From the NCBI GenBank assembly GCA_900466945.1, contig UBNV01000006.1, positions 496,001 to 560,000 of the forward strand: a stretch of 64,000 nt of DNA, read 5' to 3'. Positions within the stretch are counted from its first letter, which is position 1; every line of letters starts with the position of its first letter. The DNA comes from Hyphomicrobiales bacterium (GTDB lineage: Bacteria; Pseudomonadota; Alphaproteobacteria; Rhizobiales; Rhizobiaceae). Positions 9,152 to 18,944 of the stretch are shown piece after piece. Both the position numbers and the translations under genes were made by a program. The notes under the pieces were generated by a model that saw only the letters and a program-made list of their open reading frames with translations, was not told where the DNA came from and did not search any database.

Positions 9152-9979
9152 TCAGATGAGGTTTGCGATCCGGCAGAATTCCTCGACGCTGAGCGTTTCG
9201 GCCCGGCGTTGAGGATCGATTTCGGCACGGGCAAGGAGTGCCTCGCCGCCGATCGGCTTGAGGCTCTGCCGCAACATCTTGCGACGTTGGCCAAAAGCTG
9301 CCAGCGTCACCTTTTCCAGCTTGTCCGGATCGCAGGGCAGGGGCTTCCCGATCGGCTCGAGATGCACGACGGTCGACGTCACCTTGGGTGGCGGAGTGAA
9401 GGCCTGCGGGGGGATGTCGAACGCCATGTGGGCATTCGTGCGCCAGCCACAGAGCACGCCGAGGCGACCATAATGGTTGTCGTCCTCCTGCGCGACGATC
9501 CTTTGTCCGACTTCCTTCTGGAACATCAGCGTCAGGGACTGCCAAAAGGGTGGCCAATGGCCGGGCAGGAGCCAGTTTACGAGCAGCTGCGTGCCGACAT
9601 TATAAGGCAGGTTGGCAATGATCTTGACCGGGTCGCCCCGAGCAAGCGTTTCGAAATCTGTCTTGAGGGCATCTCCCTCGATCACTTCCAGTCGACCTGG
9701 ATAGTGGTCTGAAATTTCCTGGAGTGCCGGCAAGCAGCGGGCATCGCGCTCGATGGCGATCACCTTCTTTGCCCCAAGCGCCAGGATCGCACGGGTAAGA
9801 CCTCCGGGTCCCGGACCGACTTCGATCACGGTCGCGCCTTCGAGAGAGCCGGCAGTGCGTGCGACCTTCTGGGTCAGGTTGAGGTCGAGCAGAAAATTCT
9901 GACCCAGTGCCTTCTTGGCGTCGAGCCCGTGGCGCGCGATCACGTCGCGCAGCGGCGGCAGTCCGTCGAGTGCGGCCAT
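9152..9979 (-). CDS. rsmA: 16S rRNA dimethyladenosine transferase
   Basis: RsmA/KsgA dimethylates A1518 and A1519 in helix 45 of 16S rRNA during late small-subunit assembly (275 aa). N-terminal ALGQNFLLD motif, SAM-binding motif [12 protein letters not shown], acidic loop IERD and the catalytic NLPYNV motif are all present. Its ATG overlaps the pdxA stop by one base (TGATG), implying translational coupling. Last gene of the lptF-to-rsmA run. Confidence 0.96.
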   Translation of the reverse strand: MAALDGLPPLRDVIARHGLDAKKALGQNFLLDLNLTQKVARTAGSLEGATVIEVGPGPGGLTRAILALGAKKVIAIERDARCLPALQEISDHYPGRLEVIEGDALKTDFETLARGDPVKIIANLPYNVGTQLLVNWLLPGHWPPFWQSLTLMFQKEVGQRIVAQEDDNHYGRLGVLCGWRTNAHMAFDIPPQAFTPPPKVTSTVVHLEPIGKPLPCDPDKLEKVTLAAFGQRRKMLRQSLKPIGGEALLARAEIDPQRRAETLSVEEFCRIANLI

Positions 9980-11001
9980 CAGGAAGACACACCCTTCGCC
10001 TGGCTCATTCTGTCAGCCATCTGCAGGGCGGCGATCAGGCTCGTTTCCTTCGCATGCCCAGTACCGGCCAGGCCAAACGCCGTGCCATGATCGGGAGAGG
10101 TGCGGATAAAGGGAAGACCCAGAGTAACATTGACACTGTCGTCGAAGCCGAGCGCCTTGGCGGGGATCAGTGCCTGGTCGTGATACATGCAGATCGCAAC
10201 GTCGTAGCGCCCCCTCGCATCGTCATGGAACATCGTATCGGCGGGCAGGGGACCGAAGGCATCGATACCGTCGGCGCGCAACAGGCGGATCGCCGGATGG
10301 ATGATGTCGTCGTCTTCATGACCGATGGCGCCACCTTCACCGGCATGCGGGTTGAGGCCTGCCACCGCAAGCCTTGGCGAGGTCATGCCGAAACGGGCTG
10401 CGAGATCCCGGGCAACTATGCGGCAGGTGTCAATGATCAGAGCTTCAGTCAAGGCCGCCGGAACATCCTTGATTGGAATGTGGATGGTGACGGGGACCGC
10501 TTTCAGCTTCGGCCCTGCCAGCATCATGACGGGCATGCAGGGCAGACCGGTTACCCGCATGGCCAGATCGGCCAGGAATTCGGTGTGACCGGGAAAGCCG
10601 AAACCGGCCTCGTAGAGCACGGACTTGGCGATTGGATTGGTGACGACGGCGCGAACTTGACCGGACAGGCAAAGCGAAACCGCCGTCTCGATCGCTGCAA
10701 TCGTGCCGCGGGCGTTCGAAACATGCGGCTTGCCGGCAAGAACATCGACGCCGGTGGGGATGCTATGGACCGGAAAGGCCTTTTCAAATGTTGCGCCGGC
10801 CTGTGCCGCAACCGTCTCGACGATCGGCACGTCGAGGTCCAATTGCCGCGCACGCACCTGAAGGACTTTTGGATCGCCAAGGTAGAGAAATGGCGGCAGG
10901 CCGAGCGCGTCGCGCCCCAGCCACGCCTGCAGGGCAATATCCGGCCCAATGCCGGCCGGATCGCCCTGGCTGAGCGCAAGCGGAAGCACGCCGTCGGTCA
11001 T
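9979..11001 (-). CDS. pdxA: 4-hydroxythreonine-4-phosphate dehydrogenase
   Basis: NAD-dependent enzyme of pyridoxal 5'-phosphate synthesis (340 aa). The metal-binding histidines of the family lie in [22 protein letters not shown] and [11 protein letters not shown] chose the ATG at 11001, preceded by an AAAGGCGG ribosome-binding site; a GTG 15 bases upstream is also in frame. It begins 18 bases after the SurA-like gene and its stop overlaps the rsmA start by one base. pdxA between surA and rsmA is the classical surA-pdxA-rsmA order also seen in enterics. Confidence 0.95.
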   Translation of the reverse strand: MTDGVLPLALSQGDPAGIGPDIALQAWLGRDALGLPPFLYLGDPKVLQVRARQLDLDVPIVETVAAQAGATFEKAFPVHSIPTGVDVLAGKPHVSNARGTIAAIETAVSLCLSGQVRAVVTNPIAKSVLYEAGFGFPGHTEFLADLAMRVTGLPCMPVMMLAGPKLKAVPVTIHIPIKDVPAALTEALIIDTCRIVARDLAARFGMTSPRLAVAGLNPHAGEGGAIGHEDDDIIHPAIRLLRADGIDAFGPLPADTMFHDDARGRYDVAICMYHDQALIPAKALGFDDSVNVTLGLPFIRTSPDHGTAFGLAGTGHAKETSLIAALQMADRMSQAKGVSS

Positions 11002-11019
11002 GGTTCCGCCTTTCACCGC

Positions 11020-11964
11020 TTACTGGATTACGATCTGGGCCTTGGAGCGCAATTCTTCCAGATACTTCTCGGCATTCGGGTTTTCACCCTCCTGCTCCTT
11101 GCCGATATCTTCGGCACGGAAGACGATCTCGGCCGCGACGTCGTCCGAGACCTGACGCTGGTTGCAGATCGCGAGATACTCGACCCCACGCTCGGTCACT
11201 CGTGTACCGGTCGTGCCACCGTTTGCCTTTTCGATCAGCGGCTTCCACTCCGGCGGCAGTTCCGGCTCCATCACGCGTCCGAGGTTGCGGATCGAGACGT
11301 CGAGATAGTTTTTCGCGAATTCCATCGCTTGATCGCAGCCCGGGAAGGAAGCGCGGGACTTTTCGGCCTCCGCCTTGCGCTTGCCGACGATCCCCTTCTT
11401 CGAGGCCGGTACGACGAAAACCACCTGCTTGAGGAAATATTCGGTTGTGACCGGCTTCTGCTTGTTTTCAAGAAGGCGTGTGACGAGATCCTGATTCGAC
11501 AGTCGGCCGCGCGCACCGGCCCCGTAACGGGCATTGACCAGCCGCGGCCAGCTCATCGAGACGGCGATGTAGGACTTGAAATGCGCAGCGCCGACACCGG
11601 CCTGATCGAGAACGGAGTTCAGCTGCGAAACCGACATCTTGTTGGAGTTTGCAAAGCGCTCGAAGGAGGCGTCGACGTCTGACGTGCTGACGGACATGCC
11701 GACGCGGGCGATTTCCTCGCGTTTCAGTGCTTCGTTGACGAGTTCTTCCTTGGCGATCTTCTGCAAATTGCCGCTGCGGCGCTGAAGACGGAGGAAGGCG
11801 GCGCGCCGTGCGACGTCGCCGCTGGTGATCGCCGTCTTGTTGACGACGGCGACGACGGATGTCGCTGCCTGCGCCGGTGCGACCATCGGAGTGGGGCTCA
11901 CGCTGAGCGACAGCGCGATGACGCCGGCAAGCAAGACGCTGGTGCCCTTTTTCGCTGTAGCCAT
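11020..11964 (-). CDS. SurA-like periplasmic chaperone/peptidylprolyl isomerase
   Basis: Periplasmic folding factor (314 aa) with a signal peptide ending around PAQA-AT (residue 33). The SurA_N domain follows (VVAVVNKTAITSGDVARRAAFLRLQ...), then one divergent parvulin-like region (EYFLKQVVFVV...) and a C-terminal helix. E. coli SurA has two parvulin repeats; this protein is shorter and its isomerase domain is weakly conserved, so chaperone activity is surer than isomerase activity. The start at 11964 is supported by a GGAGAAAGG ribosome-binding site; the frame is open 15 codons further up. Downstream of lptD, its likely client, and upstream of pdxA. Confidence 0.82.
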   Translation of the reverse strand: MATAKKGTSVLLAGVIALSLSVSPTPMVAPAQAATSVVAVVNKTAITSGDVARRAAFLRLQRRSGNLQKIAKEELVNEALKREEIARVGMSVSTSDVDASFERFANSNKMSVSQLNSVLDQAGVGAAHFKSYIAVSMSWPRLVNARYGAGARGRLSNQDLVTRLLENKQKPVTTEYFLKQVVFVVPASKKGIVGKRKAEAEKSRASFPGCDQAMEFAKNYLDVSIRNLGRVMEPELPPEWKPLIEKANGGTTGTRVTERGVEYLAICNQRQVSDDVAAEIVFRAEDIGKEQEGENPNAEKYLEELRSKAQIVIQ

Positions 11965-12093
11965 CTGTAATCCTTTCTCCGGAGGATGAGGCATCGCCCG
12001 GACGTTCAACGTTCAACTGATATTAAAACCGCCGCACGAATTGCACAATCCATGCGGCGAAACAATGACGTTCACCGTTACGGCACTCGGTCG

Positions 12094-14427
12094 TCAGAAC
12101 GTGTTGTCGCTGAGGTTGATCTCGCCGAGCGTACGGAAGACAAGCTTGCCGCCGATGGTCCAGTCGTTCGCGGTCTCCTCGTTCGGATCATACTTGTCCG
12201 AATAGGCGATCGAGAAGACGGTGCATTCGTCGGCATAGGAGATACCCACGCTGCGGCGGTTGAACGTGTTCGCGTCGATATCATAGTTCACCGAGCCGAA
12301 GACCGACCAGTTCTCCGTGACCTTGACGGTCGAGGAGCTTGTGATCGTCTGATTGTCTTCGTCGAAGGAATACTCCGGACGCGCATCGACCTGGGTAAAG
12401 GTCAGGCTGGTCTCGAAGCGGTCCTGCGCATAAGTGGCATTCAGATCGGTTCTGCGAACCTCCAGCGACTTCTCATCCAGGCGCACGCCGGCGGAGAGGG
12501 ACAGACCCATCGGCAGCTCGAAACCGGCCGAGGCGACGTAGTCCGACACATCGGTTTCGAGGCCCGAATCGGTGCCGACAGCCAGAAGGTCGTCAGTCGC
12601 ATACGAGTTCAGGCCGGCCAGATGGTAGGACTGGCCGATGACCGCGCGGACACCCACGCCATTATCGAAGGAGCCGGTGTAGCGCATGCCGACATTGGCC
12701 CGCGTACCACCCTCGACACGGTCGAATCCCGAGAACTTGTTGCGCGAGAAGAGATTGCTGGCATCGAAGACCAGGCTCTGGGAGTCTTCGTTCGGCAGCT
12801 GGCCGGCAAAGTCCTCGTCGTTTCGTGCATAGATCTGGGCAATCGGCTCGATGATATGCGTGCTGTTGCCGGTTGTGATCAGCCAGGGATAGCGAACCTC
12901 GACGCCAGCCGTAAGAAGCGCGCGCGCCGGAGCATCGTTCGACGTATAGCCGCCGGTGTAATCTGCAGGCGCGTCCATGGCGAGGCCGTAGACATCACCG
13001 CGAGCAGCAAGCAACGGGGTAATCTGGATGCCGCCTGGACCATCGAAAGTCCGTTCCCATGCAAGTTCGCCGCTGAGGCGATTCATGTTGCCCTTCAGGC
13101 CACGATAGAGATCGTCGAGACCGTCGCCGTTCGTGTCGGCCGCTTCGCCCGAGAAACGGGAGAGGGAGGTGAAATTCAGCGTTCCTGACAGCTGGCCGCC
13201 GGCCACGAGCTCGGGGGCATAGTAGCTGTAGTCGATCACCGGCAGGACCGTTGCCTGCTTCTCCTCGGCGGTATTCTCCAGATCCGCGTCCTGAACGTCG
13301 AAGTAATAGCCGCGCATGTCGAAGAAATTGCGCTCGCCGACGCCGGTCAGATAGGCAGTATTGGTATTCGTCGAGCTGTTCAGACCTTCCACGCCATAGG
13401 TACGGGCGAAGTTGTTGTCCGTCTGGAACATCACATCCCAGCCGAAGCTCCAGCGCGGATTGATCTTGAAGTCGCCCTTGGAGGCAACCAGGCCGCGGAA
13501 GTCGCGCTGTGCGTCGCTCGTGCCGGCTGAAAACTCGTCTGTGTTCATCTGGCTGATGCCGGCAAGACGCAGGCTGGCCTGTCCTTTTTCGAACCGCTGA
13601 CGAACTTCGGCTTCCAGAAGCACGCCCTGGGCACTGAACCCGGTCGTCGTGATTGTCGCATCGCGATCCGGCGCGATGGCAATGTAATATGGGACCGAAA
13701 TGCCGAAGCCGACATTTTCGCCCGAGCGGAATTCCGGGAAAAGGAAACCCGACTTCCGCTTCACGGTATTGTCTGGAACCTCAATGAAAGGCAGCGTCGC
13801 GATCGAACGTCCGAAAAGCTCGAATCGGGCCTTTTCCAGACGAACGGTCTGCTTCTTGCCGTCTTGGACGACACGCTCCGCCTTGACCTGCCAGATCGGC
13901 GGTCGCGACGGGTTTTCGGCGCAGGGGAGGCAGGCCGTGTAGACGCCTTTGTGCAGGATCATCTGCGTGCCGCCGACGCGCTCGGCGCTTTCGGCAACCA
14001 GTCGTGTGTTGTCGGAGGTCTCGACGCGGAGCGCCCTCAGAAAACCGTCGGAGAAATTGTCCGTGACATCGAGTGAGTCCGCATAGATGCGGTTGCCGGT
14101 CGGTTCCACCAATTCGATGTTGCCGGCCGCTGTCACGCGACCGGTCTTCTGGTCGTAGACGACCTGCCGGGCAACCATCTGGTAGCCCGCATAATTGATC
14201 TGCACCGCGCCATTCGCGACAACGCGCTCGGCATCACGGTCATAGACAAGTTCATTGGCTGCGAGGAGCAGCTTCGCGTCATCAGGGAGTTCAACTGCCG
14301 TCGTCGCCGAGTCCGACAGGCTCTGCGCATGCACGAGAGGCGCAGTGAGCGGCAAAGCGCACACAGCGACACTGGTCAGCAGGGCTACCGAGAGCCTCCT
14401 GATATTCCCGCGGTCTTTTACCGCCAC
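12094..14427 (-). CDS. lptD: LPS-assembly protein LptD
   Basis: Outer-membrane beta-barrel that inserts lipopolysaccharide into the outer leaflet (777 aa). Signal peptide ends near PLVHA-QS (about residue 35). An OstA/LptA-like beta-jellyroll follows (VVANGAVQINYAGYQM...), then the large barrel with many alternating hydrophobic strands. A CLPC pair lies near residues 165-170 and another Cys in the C-terminal part (DECTVF), compatible with the disulfides needed by LptD. GTG start overlaps the lptG stop by one base and has a GGAGG ribosome-binding site. Operon with lptF, lptG and the SurA-like gene links the transporter to its assembly chaperone. Confidence 0.94.
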   Translation of the reverse strand: MAVKDRGNIRRLSVALLTSVAVCALPLTAPLVHAQSLSDSATTAVELPDDAKLLLAANELVYDRDAERVVANGAVQINYAGYQMVARQVVYDQKTGRVTAAGNIELVEPTGNRIYADSLDVTDNFSDGFLRALRVETSDNTRLVAESAERVGGTQMILHKGVYTACLPCAENPSRPPIWQVKAERVVQDGKKQTVRLEKARFELFGRSIATLPFIEVPDNTVKRKSGFLFPEFRSGENVGFGISVPYYIAIAPDRDATITTTGFSAQGVLLEAEVRQRFEKGQASLRLAGISQMNTDEFSAGTSDAQRDFRGLVASKGDFKINPRWSFGWDVMFQTDNNFARTYGVEGLNSSTNTNTAYLTGVGERNFFDMRGYYFDVQDADLENTAEEKQATVLPVIDYSYYAPELVAGGQLSGTLNFTSLSRFSGEAADTNGDGLDDLYRGLKGNMNRLSGELAWERTFDGPGGIQITPLLAARGDVYGLAMDAPADYTGGYTSNDAPARALLTAGVEVRYPWLITTGNSTHIIEPIAQIYARNDEDFAGQLPNEDSQSLVFDASNLFSRNKFSGFDRVEGGTRANVGMRYTGSFDNGVGVRAVIGQSYHLAGLNSYATDDLLAVGTDSGLETDVSDYVASAGFELPMGLSLSAGVRLDEKSLEVRRTDLNATYAQDRFETSLTFTQVDARPEYSFDEDNQTITSSSTVKVTENWSVFGSVNYDIDANTFNRRSVGISYADECTVFSIAYSDKYDPNEETANDWTIGGKLVFRTLGEINLSDNTF

Positions 14428-15509
14428 TAACCATCCTCCTTGTGAAGCAGAATCGTTGCCCCCAATGCCATCGCTACGACAACTGGGACCCAGGCCGCAA
14501 CATATGGCGGCATGACGCCGCTGCTTCCGAATGCTCTGACGAGCACTGTGACAACATAAAGCACGAAGCCTGACAAGATTCCACCGAGAATCACCGTCCG
14601 CGATTGGTTGATACGGCTGAATTTCAATGAAACGGTTGCTGCAATCAGCGTCATTGCAATCATCAGGAATGGCAGCGAAAGCAGCGAGTGAAACTGAGTT
14701 TCGAGCGCATGTGGCGCGATTCCAAATGATCGCGCAACTTCAATTTTCTGAAAAAGATCATAAAAAGCAACGCTTTCCGGCTTTGCCAGGCGCTGCTGGA
14801 CGAATTCCTCATTCAGGTTGGTCGCCACACGTGCATCAGCCACACGCGACTGGATCTCACCGGGACGTGTCTCCAGCACGTCGGTAAGCATCCAGTAACC
14901 ATCTTTCAACTTAGCTGTGCGTGCATCCTGACGAAGGACGATGCGGCCGTCCTTGTCGAAGTGCAACAGCACGGCATCGACGAGCAGTGTCCCGTCTTCC
15001 AGAACGGCGCGCGCGCCGAGCGCGACATCGTTGTCTCCGCTCGATTGCCGCAGCCACGGAATAGGAGTCGGCTTGGTGCTGCCCGAAGTCCCGCGCCACT
15101 GTGTCTCGATTTCCGTGCCCTGTCGTGCGCCCCAGGCGGCAAGAGGGTTGATCACCAGCGTCGTCAGCAATCCGATCAGCGTGGCGCCGATCAGGAAGGG
15201 TGCCATGAACTGCCAGACGGAAATGCCGGCGGCACGGGCAACCACCAGCTCTGACTTGCGGTTCAGTGCGATCAGTGTCGCCATCCCGACGAAGAGGCCG
15301 ATGAAAGGTACGGTCTGCTGCAAGATGAGCGGCAGGCGAAGCGCGGTCAGATAGAGCACGCCCGGGACAGAATATCCGGGCAGGTTGTCGTATCGTCCCG
15401 AGGTTTCGGTGAAGTCGATGAGATAGGTGATCGAAACGACGCCGAGGAAGAACCAGAGCGAAGCGATCATGTAGCGCCGGAAGAAGTAGAGGCCGAGTGT
15501 CCAGATCAT
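14427..15509 (-). CDS. lptG: LPS export ABC transporter permease LptG
   Basis: Inner-membrane permease of the LptB2FG transporter that extracts LPS into the periplasmic bridge (360 aa). The start MIWTLGLYFFRRYM at 15509 is fixed by a 4-base ATGA overlap with the lptF stop. Predicted topology is the YjgP/YjgQ pattern: three N-terminal membrane helices, a periplasmic beta-jellyroll (residues about 130-260) and three C-terminal helices. Its stop overlaps the lptD start. The frame continues 96 codons upstream, but that part is inside lptF. Confidence 0.93.
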   Translation of the reverse strand: MIWTLGLYFFRRYMIASLWFFLGVVSITYLIDFTETSGRYDNLPGYSVPGVLYLTALRLPLILQQTVPFIGLFVGMATLIALNRKSELVVARAAGISVWQFMAPFLIGATLIGLLTTLVINPLAAWGARQGTEIETQWRGTSGSTKPTPIPWLRQSSGDNDVALGARAVLEDGTLLVDAVLLHFDKDGRIVLRQDARTAKLKDGYWMLTDVLETRPGEIQSRVADARVATNLNEEFVQQRLAKPESVAFYDLFQKIEVARSFGIAPHALETQFHSLLSLPFLMIAMTLIAATVSLKFSRINQSRTVILGGILSGFVLYVVTVLVRAFGSSGVMPPYVAAWVPVVVAMALGATILLHKEDG

Positions 15510-16672
15510 GCGGCACCTCCGGTCCCGGCGCCCAGGCGTTTCTGTGTCAGCGCCACCGCAGTCTGGATGAGGCCAGACAGGGCCTTGGGCAACTTGGGGC
15601 TGCGGTTCGTGGCCAGCATGAAGGTTGCCGCAGCGCCGCATGCGAATGGCACGAGATAGAGGAGCGGGATGAAGCCTGTCGAAGCTTCCGCCAGCGAGGT
15701 CAGGTAGTTCGATGCCCAGAACAGTGTGAGCGCCATGAGCAAGGACGACGCCATGGGATGCAGCCGGGCCTCTCGGTGAGAACGGGCATCTCCGCACATC
15801 ATCAGGCTGAGCAAGGCAAAAACCAGCGGGAAGAAGGATGCACTGATGCGGCGGTGGAGTTCCGCGCTGAAATCATTCGGCTTGGCAATGTACCGATCGT
15901 CCAGCAGATCCGGATCCATCAGGTAAAACAGATCGCGGTCCTTGGCGCCGAACCGCGCCTGGCCGCGTTCCTCGGAAAGATCCGAAAGATCAAAGGCGTA
16001 ACGATCGAAACGAATGACGGTCACATCGCCGTTGGGTGCCTTACGCTGGACCTCGCCGTCCTGCATGACGAGCGACTTGCCGGTTTCGTCGACCGCACCT
16101 TCGCGCGCATAATAGATGAGCTCAGACGCCGGATCACGAGAGTCGGCGACGAGCAGCCCCTTCATCGTCCGTCCCGACTGGCGCTCGGAAATCTGGACAT
16201 AGAGGCCAGGCTCGATCTGCCGAAACGTCTTCTCTTCGATCACCGACGAGAGCAGGTCCGCATAGGCGGTCGCGATCATCGTTCGCACATTGACGCGCAT
16301 GGCCGGTTCAACGAAGCCCATCATCACGAAGGAAAAGATGCTGAGACCGGCAGCGAGCATGATCAGCGGTCGCTGGATGATTGAACGCGGCGCACCCGAG
16401 GCATCGATCACGGCGAGTTCCGAATCGTTGTTCATCGTGGTGAGCGTGTGGGTAATCCCGATCACAAGCGCAAAGGGCAGGACCGTCGCGACGAGTGTCG
16501 GCATGATCATCGTTGCCAGAACCATGAAGGAGCCGACGGATTGTCCGCTGTCGGTCACGAGGTTGATGCGCTGCAATACCTGCGTGGTCCAGATGATCGC
16601 CAGCACCGGCAGCAGTGCCGTGAGGAACATCAGGACGACCCGTCGCAGAATGTATTGTTCGAGTATCTTCAT
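15506..16672 (-). CDS. lptF: LPS export ABC transporter permease LptF
   Basis: Partner permease of LptG (388 aa), with the same three-helix / jellyroll / three-helix layout. The start MKILEQYILRRVV at 16672 is the family N-terminus; the open frame upstream (31 codons) is not conserved-looking. Overlaps lptG by 4 bases. First gene of the run lptF-lptG-lptD-surA-like-pdxA-rsmA. The ATPase lptB and the periplasmic lptA/lptC are not in the window; in rhizobia they sit elsewhere (established for the group, not seen here). Confidence 0.92.
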   Translation of the reverse strand: MKILEQYILRRVVLMFLTALLPVLAIIWTTQVLQRINLVTDSGQSVGSFMVLATMIMPTLVATVLPFALVIGITHTLTTMNNDSELAVIDASGAPRSIIQRPLIMLAAGLSIFSFVMMGFVEPAMRVNVRTMIATAYADLLSSVIEEKTFRQIEPGLYVQISERQSGRTMKGLLVADSRDPASELIYYAREGAVDETGKSLVMQDGEVQRKAPNGDVTVIRFDRYAFDLSDLSEERGQARFGAKDRDLFYLMDPDLLDDRYIAKPNDFSAELHRRISASFFPLVFALLSLMMCGDARSHREARLHPMASSLLMALTLFWASNYLTSLAEASTGFIPLLYLVPFACGAAATFMLATNRSPKLPKALSGLIQTAVALTQKRLGAGTGGAA

Positions 16673-16943
16673 AGGGTTCCCTTGCAGGCGCGACACGCAG
16701 TCGCCGCGCCGAGGATCGGCTTTATCTACGACGCTTGCGGCGATTTGGCGACCAGCCGATCGCATTTTCCCCGGTTCCCCAAAATCGTTTTCTCAACGAC
16801 CGCGATAAATCGGACACGCTTGCGGCGGATCCGTGCAATCCGGGGGATGAGGCGATGAATGACGGGTCAAACTCTTGCCATCGTTTCCGAAAAGACCATG
16901 ATCCCTCAAGATCTTCCCGTCCTGCCAATTCAAGGTGCCTCAC
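16673..16943. promoter_or_regulatory. divergent intergenic region lptF / pepA
   Basis: 271 bp separate the divergent lptF and pepA starts. The region must hold promoters for the LPS-transport run and for pepA-holC. I see no strong palindrome, riboswitch or hairpin in it and do not assign promoter boxes. Confidence 0.4.
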
Positions 16944-18440
16944 ATGTCGTTGAAACTCGCCATCTCTTTCGCCAAGTCCCACCCTGCGACAGGCGGCCTC
17001 GCCATACTGCTGGCGGCTTCCGGCGCAGAGCAGCCGGCGGGTGCGACCGAGGCAGACCCGGCGGGCGTCTATGCCCGGGCCGCGAAAGTCGCCAAATTCA
17101 AGGGCAAGGCGCTTTCCACACTCGACATCGTCGCGCCGCATGGATCCGAATTGGATCGTCTTGTCGTGCTCGGCATGGGCAAGCCGGACGGTCTCGTTGC
17201 TCACGACTGGCTGAAGGCTGGCGGGTCGGCAACGGCCACGCTGAAAGGCGCCGAGACTGTCGCCGTCTATATCGATGCACCTGGCATCGACGTCACGCCC
17301 AAGGCGGCAGCCGATCTCGCCCTCGGCATGTTGATGCGTGCCTACAAGTTCGACACATACAAGACGAAGAAGAAGGCGGATGACGAAGAAGACAAGGCGG
17401 AAAAGACCGTCAACGTGACCATCGTGACCGCCAATGCCTCCGCCGCAAAGAAGGCCTTTGCCGAAGCCGAAGCCATTGCCGAAGGCGTGGTGCTCGCCCG
17501 CAACCTGGTCAACGAACCTGCCAACGTTCTCGGTCCCCTGGAATTTGCCGCAAAGGCCAAGGAACTGGAAAAGCTTGGGGTCGAGATCGAGATACTGACC
17601 GAAAAGGAAATGAAGAAGCTTGGCATGGGCGCCCTCCTCGGCGTGGCGCAGGGCTCGGTGCGTCCACCGCGTCTCGTCGTCATGCAGTGGAAGGGGGCTA
17701 AGTCCAAGGACAAGCCGGTCGCCTTCGTCGGCAAGGGCGTCGTCTTCGATACGGGCGGAATCTCCATCAAGCCGGCCGGTGGCATGGAGGACATGAAGGG
17801 CGACATGGGTGGTGCTGCCGCCGTCACCGGCCTTATGCATGTGCTCGCGGCCCGCAAGGCCAAGGTGAACGCCATCGGCATCCTTGGCCTCGTCGAGAAC
17901 ATGCCAGACGGCAATGCCCAGCGGCCGGGAGATATCGTGACGTCCATGTCGGGTCAGACCATCGAGGTGATCAACACCGATGCGGAGGGGCGGCTCGTGC
18001 TCTGCGACGCCCTCTGGTACTGCAATGATCGTTTCGAACCGGCCTTCATGATCAACCTCGCCACGCTGACCGGCGCCATCACGGTTGCGCTCGGCAACCA
18101 GCATGCCGGCCTGTTCTCCAATGACGATGCGCTTTCGGAAAAACTGCTGGCAGCCGGGCAGGTGACCCATGAACGCCTGTGGCGCATGCCGCTGGGTAAG
18201 GAATACGACAAGATGATCGATTCGAAGTTTGCCGACATGAAGAACACCGGCGGCCGCCTCGCGGGCTCGATCACGGCTGCCCAGTTCCTCAAGCGTTTCG
18301 TCAAGGACACGCCCTGGGCGCATCTCGACATCGCCGGTACGGCCATGGGCTCGCCGAATGACGAGATCAACCAGTCTTGGGGCTCTGGTTACGGCGTTCG
18401 CCTGCTGGACGAGCTGGTGCGGGCAAATTACGAATCGTGA
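16944..18440 (+). CDS. pepA: leucyl aminopeptidase (M17)
   Basis: Cytosolic di-metal aminopeptidase of family M17 (498 aa), removing N-terminal residues from peptides. The signature NTDAEGRL is at residues 344-351, preceded by the conserved [15 protein letters not shown] metal/catalytic stretch and [11 protein letters not shown]. The N-terminal macro-like domain is present. ATG at 16944 preferred over a GTG 9 bases upstream. Some PepA proteins also bind DNA (XerCD recombination, carAB control), but nothing here indicates that. Followed closely by holC, a conserved pairing. Confidence 0.94.
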   Translation: MSLKLAISFAKSHPATGGLAILLAASGAEQPAGATEADPAGVYARAAKVAKFKGKALSTLDIVAPHGSELDRLVVLGMGKPDGLVAHDWLKAGGSATATLKGAETVAVYIDAPGIDVTPKAAADLALGMLMRAYKFDTYKTKKKADDEEDKAEKTVNVTIVTANASAAKKAFAEAEAIAEGVVLARNLVNEPANVLGPLEFAAKAKELEKLGVEIEILTEKEMKKLGMGALLGVAQGSVRPPRLVVMQWKGAKSKDKPVAFVGKGVVFDTGGISIKPAGGMEDMKGDMGGAAAVTGLMHVLAARKAKVNAIGILGLVENMPDGNAQRPGDIVTSMSGQTIEVINTDAEGRLVLCDALWYCNDRFEPAFMINLATLTGAITVALGNQHAGLFSNDDALSEKLLAAGQVTHERLWRMPLGKEYDKMIDSKFADMKNTGGRLAGSITAAQFLKRFVKDTPWAHLDIAGTAMGSPNDEINQSWGSGYGVRLLDELVRANYES

Positions 18441-18460
18441 TCCCGGAAGCCGAGCGCCGC

Positions 18461-18910
18461 ATGGCCGAAGTCCTGTTCTACCACCTGACGGAATCGAAAC
18501 TCGAGGAGGCTCTGCCACCCCTCCTGGAGAAGAGCGTGGAGCGAGGCTGGAAAGTCGCGGTGCAGACCCGCGACACCGAACGGCGCGATGCACTCGACGC
18601 GCATCTGTGGACCTATCGGGAGGAGAGCTTCCTTCCGCATGGCACCGACGAGGGGGCATCGCCGGACCGGCAACCGGTTTTGCTCACGATCGAGCGGGAA
18701 AACCGGAATGCGGCGAGCGTCCGGTTCCTGGTTGACGGCGCCGAACCGCCTGACGAGCTTGCCTATGACCGCGTGGTCTTCGTGTTCGACGGTTACGATG
18801 CTGCGCAACTCGAAGCGGCGCGCGGTCAGTGGAAGAAGCTCAAGGCAGAGGGCCACACGCTGACCTATTGGCAGCAGTCGCCGGAAGGCCGGTGGGAGAA
18901 GAAGGCCTGA
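18461..18910 (+). CDS. holC: DNA polymerase III subunit chi
   Basis: Accessory clamp-loader subunit linking polymerase III holoenzyme to SSB (149 aa, the usual length). Typical N-terminus MAEVLFYHLTESKLEEALPP; central DALDAHLWTYREESFLPHG and C-terminal YDRVVFVFDGYD are family hallmarks. A GTG start at 18437, overlapping the pepA stop, is possible and would add 8 residues. Partner psi (holD) is generally absent from alphaproteobacteria, so chi probably works alone. Confidence 0.92.
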   Translation: MAEVLFYHLTESKLEEALPPLLEKSVERGWKVAVQTRDTERRDALDAHLWTYREESFLPHGTDEGASPDRQPVLLTIERENRNAASVRFLVDGAEPPDELAYDRVVFVFDGYDAAQLEAARGQWKKLKAEGHTLTYWQQSPEGRWEKKA

Positions 18911-18944
18911 TCCGGGCGCGGCCCCTATCGGCTCTAACCGTCAG

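Noticed and set aside
9907..11682. Long plus-strand frame opposite pdxA and the SurA-like gene
   Set aside because: Shadow of coding DNA on the other strand; no family motif and no ribosome-binding site.
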